NCBI GenBank assembly: GCA_903863905.1
Contig: CAIPDT010000021.1
Span: forward strand, 1 to 64,000
Source: an uncultured Methylococcaceae bacterium
GTDB lineage: Bacteria > Pseudomonadota > Gammaproteobacteria > Methylococcales > Methylomonadaceae
Direction: 5' to 3'
DNA length: 64,000 nucleotides
Positions 62,865-64,000 of this stretch are shown here, one piece after another. The notes under the pieces are model-generated. The model was not told the DNA's origin and did not search any database. It was given only the letters and a program-made list of their open reading frames with translations. The first letter of the stretch is position 1. Every line of letters begins with the position of its first letter. The position numbers and the translations under genes were made by a program.

Positions 62865-63771
62865 ATGCCTTATTTTCTCCGCCAAAGAGATCTAAAAGAC
62901 GGGGTAGAAAGTTGGCCAGTTCTGCTGACATAATCGAAAAATCTACATCAAATTGCCCGGCGTCATCCTCGGTTTCAATTTCAGTGGCTTGATCTTGAAT
63001 GAGTTCTAGAAAACGTAACCGTTTAACGGCTAAATTCTCATCAAGAATAAAAGAAATCCTATCTTCCCAGTTTAAAGCTAACTTAATGACTTCTTTGCCA
63101 GTGTCTAAATGATTTTTAATTTCAGGCAGTGCTAAATCATGGCGTTTACAACGAATAATTCCACCGGCCTCTTCAGGAGAACGGAGTTCACATTCATCTT
63201 CAATGGTGATGTCGTTAGGAGCTTGATTAGTGAGTAACCATTGGGTCATCGTGGTGCTGGGTTTTTCAATCGTATTAAGCGGAGCCGCAGGTAATGAAGA
63301 CAGTGATTTACGCAGCATACTCAGCAAATCCTCAGCACTTTTTGCTGAAGCCGCATCAACGATTAACCAACCGCCTTTAGGGTCGATATACGCGTAGATT
63401 TTGCGAGAAAAGGTAAATGCCTTAGGCAGTAGATCAAAGATAATTTCATCTTTGATTTCGGTGCGTTCTTTTTTAGATAGCTTGCGAGCTTGCTGAGCTT
63501 CTTTTTCAGAGATTTTTTCTTGGACTAATTCATTAATAACAGCAGTAGGAAGTACTCTCTCTTCTTTTTTGCCACAGAGCATTAAATATCCATTGGTCGC
63601 ATGAACAAGTTGTGGAGACGCTTTGCCCAGAGGCGATGTCCAGCCTAAGGTAAATTCTTCATGAGGGCCACAGGGGCGAAATGAAAGGGCTTCAAGTTTT
63701 TGCTCTAGTTCTGAGGGCGTTAAAGTGAATGCTTCGGTAAGACGAAAAACACTAAGATTTTTAAACCACAT
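62863..63771 (-). CDS. rdgC: Recombination-associated protein RdgC
   Basis: The 302-residue DNA-binding protein forms rings and restrains RecA. The opening MWFKNLSVFRLTE and blocks such as FRPCGPHEEFTLGWTSPLG, LLPKAFTFSR and WLLTNQAPNDITIEDECELRSP are typical. Length matches E. coli (303). The ATG at 63771 is chosen; a TTG three codons upstream is not needed. It stands alone. Confidence 0.95.
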   Translation of the reverse strand: MWFKNLSVFRLTEAFTLTPSELEQKLEALSFRPCGPHEEFTLGWTSPLGKASPQLVHATNGYLMLCGKKEERVLPTAVINELVQEKISEKEAQQARKLSKKERTEIKDEIIFDLLPKAFTFSRKIYAYIDPKGGWLIVDAASAKSAEDLLSMLRKSLSSLPAAPLNTIEKPSTTMTQWLLTNQAPNDITIEDECELRSPEEAGGIIRCKRHDLALPEIKNHLDTGKEVIKLALNWEDRISFILDENLAVKRLRFLELIQDQATEIETEDDAGQFDVDFSIMSAELANFLPRLLDLFGGENKA

Positions 63772-64000
63772 GAGTAACAAATATCCTAAATAAATGATGA
63801 TCGGCTATTATCGCAAATTTAAAGTACTGGCTCAGGAATAATTGAATGACAGTTCTGTTAAATAATTGAACGATGCTTTAAAAGTGCTTAAACAGTCTGT
63901 GGTAGAATACCCCTATAATTCTATTAAGTGTTTGTTAAATAGTATTTTTAAGTTTAGCGCTTTGTTAAGCGTTATGAGGGTCTTGAGGTGTTTTTGGGTG
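63772..64000. other. Right-edge spacer without a recognised gene
   Basis: These 229 bases hold no gene I can support; a TATAAT lies at 63914-63919 without a convincing -35. A gene may begin past the right edge. Confidence 0.5.

Noticed and set aside
63914-63919. Promoter near the right edge
   Set aside because: TATAAT is present, but no matching -35 or downstream gene can be seen.

Overview
The window looks like chromosome from an AT-leaning Gram-negative gammaproteobacterium. Evidence seen: a homodimeric-type aceE with aceF and lpd, outer-membrane beta-barrels, an Lpp-type lipoprotein, rdgC, and sigma54- and sigma32-type promoters. The protein style and gene mix (nas/nrt nitrate cluster, MtrAB-type decaheme cytochrome pair, glgX, eukaryote-like Pgm) remind me of Methylococcales (Methylobacter-like methanotrophs). 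No methanotrophy marker lies in the window, so this placement is an inference.

Left third (1-17.7 kb, almost all minus strand): five copies of a 41-bp tandem repeat, then a nitrate/nitrite assimilation operon read right to left: nrtA, nrtB, a double-ATPase nrtCD, an outer-membrane porin, nirB, nirD, a FAD reductase and nasA. Its leader carries a near-consensus sigma54 promoter, two stem-loops with the A1/G4 hexaloops of ANTAR targets, and an intrinsic terminator 31 nt before the nrtA start. The likely trans-acting partners lie immediately upstream: an ANTAR antiterminator (NasT type) and a triple-GAF protein, in line with glgX and a hexose-phosphate mutarotase. I read this as nitrogen-controlled initiation plus antitermination, with a GAF protein where NasS would be expected.

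17.7-25.9 kb (minus): two paralogous four-helix membrane proteins each with one CXXCH haem site, a (TAC)15 microsatellite, dctA, and an mtrB-mtrA pair with a monohaem cytochrome c. This is a candidate trans-outer-membrane electron conduit with no cell-surface multihaem cytochrome in the window. 25.9-30.7 kb (plus): nhaD, uvrC and pgsA, coupled by 17-bp overlaps, then a TetR regulator and a small Cys-rich protein.

31-50 kb: a transposase-type HTH fused to a degenerate EAL domain; a Pro/Ala/Thr-rich protein with three P-x-DSI-x-x-RH repeats; divergent methionine-salvage genes mtaD and mtnA (with cysZ-like); the aceE-aceF-lpd operon; proS; a CNNM/CBS protein; a GH17-GT2 beta-glucan synthase (NdvB type); and class I fumarase.

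50-64 kb: a graveyard of IS fragments (ISL3-like and IS21-like) ending just before a sigma32-type promoter and htpG; a small unknown protein; a MASE1-CHASE-PAS hybrid histidine kinase; IS982/REP scars; an arsR-arsC-arsD-arsA operon with a probably leaderless arsR and no efflux pump gene; a dead ogt fragment; pgm; an L,D-transpeptidase; an Lpp-like lipoprotein; and rdgC. No tRNA, rRNA or CRISPR was recognised. Several genes end in long perfect hairpins lacking a U-tract.
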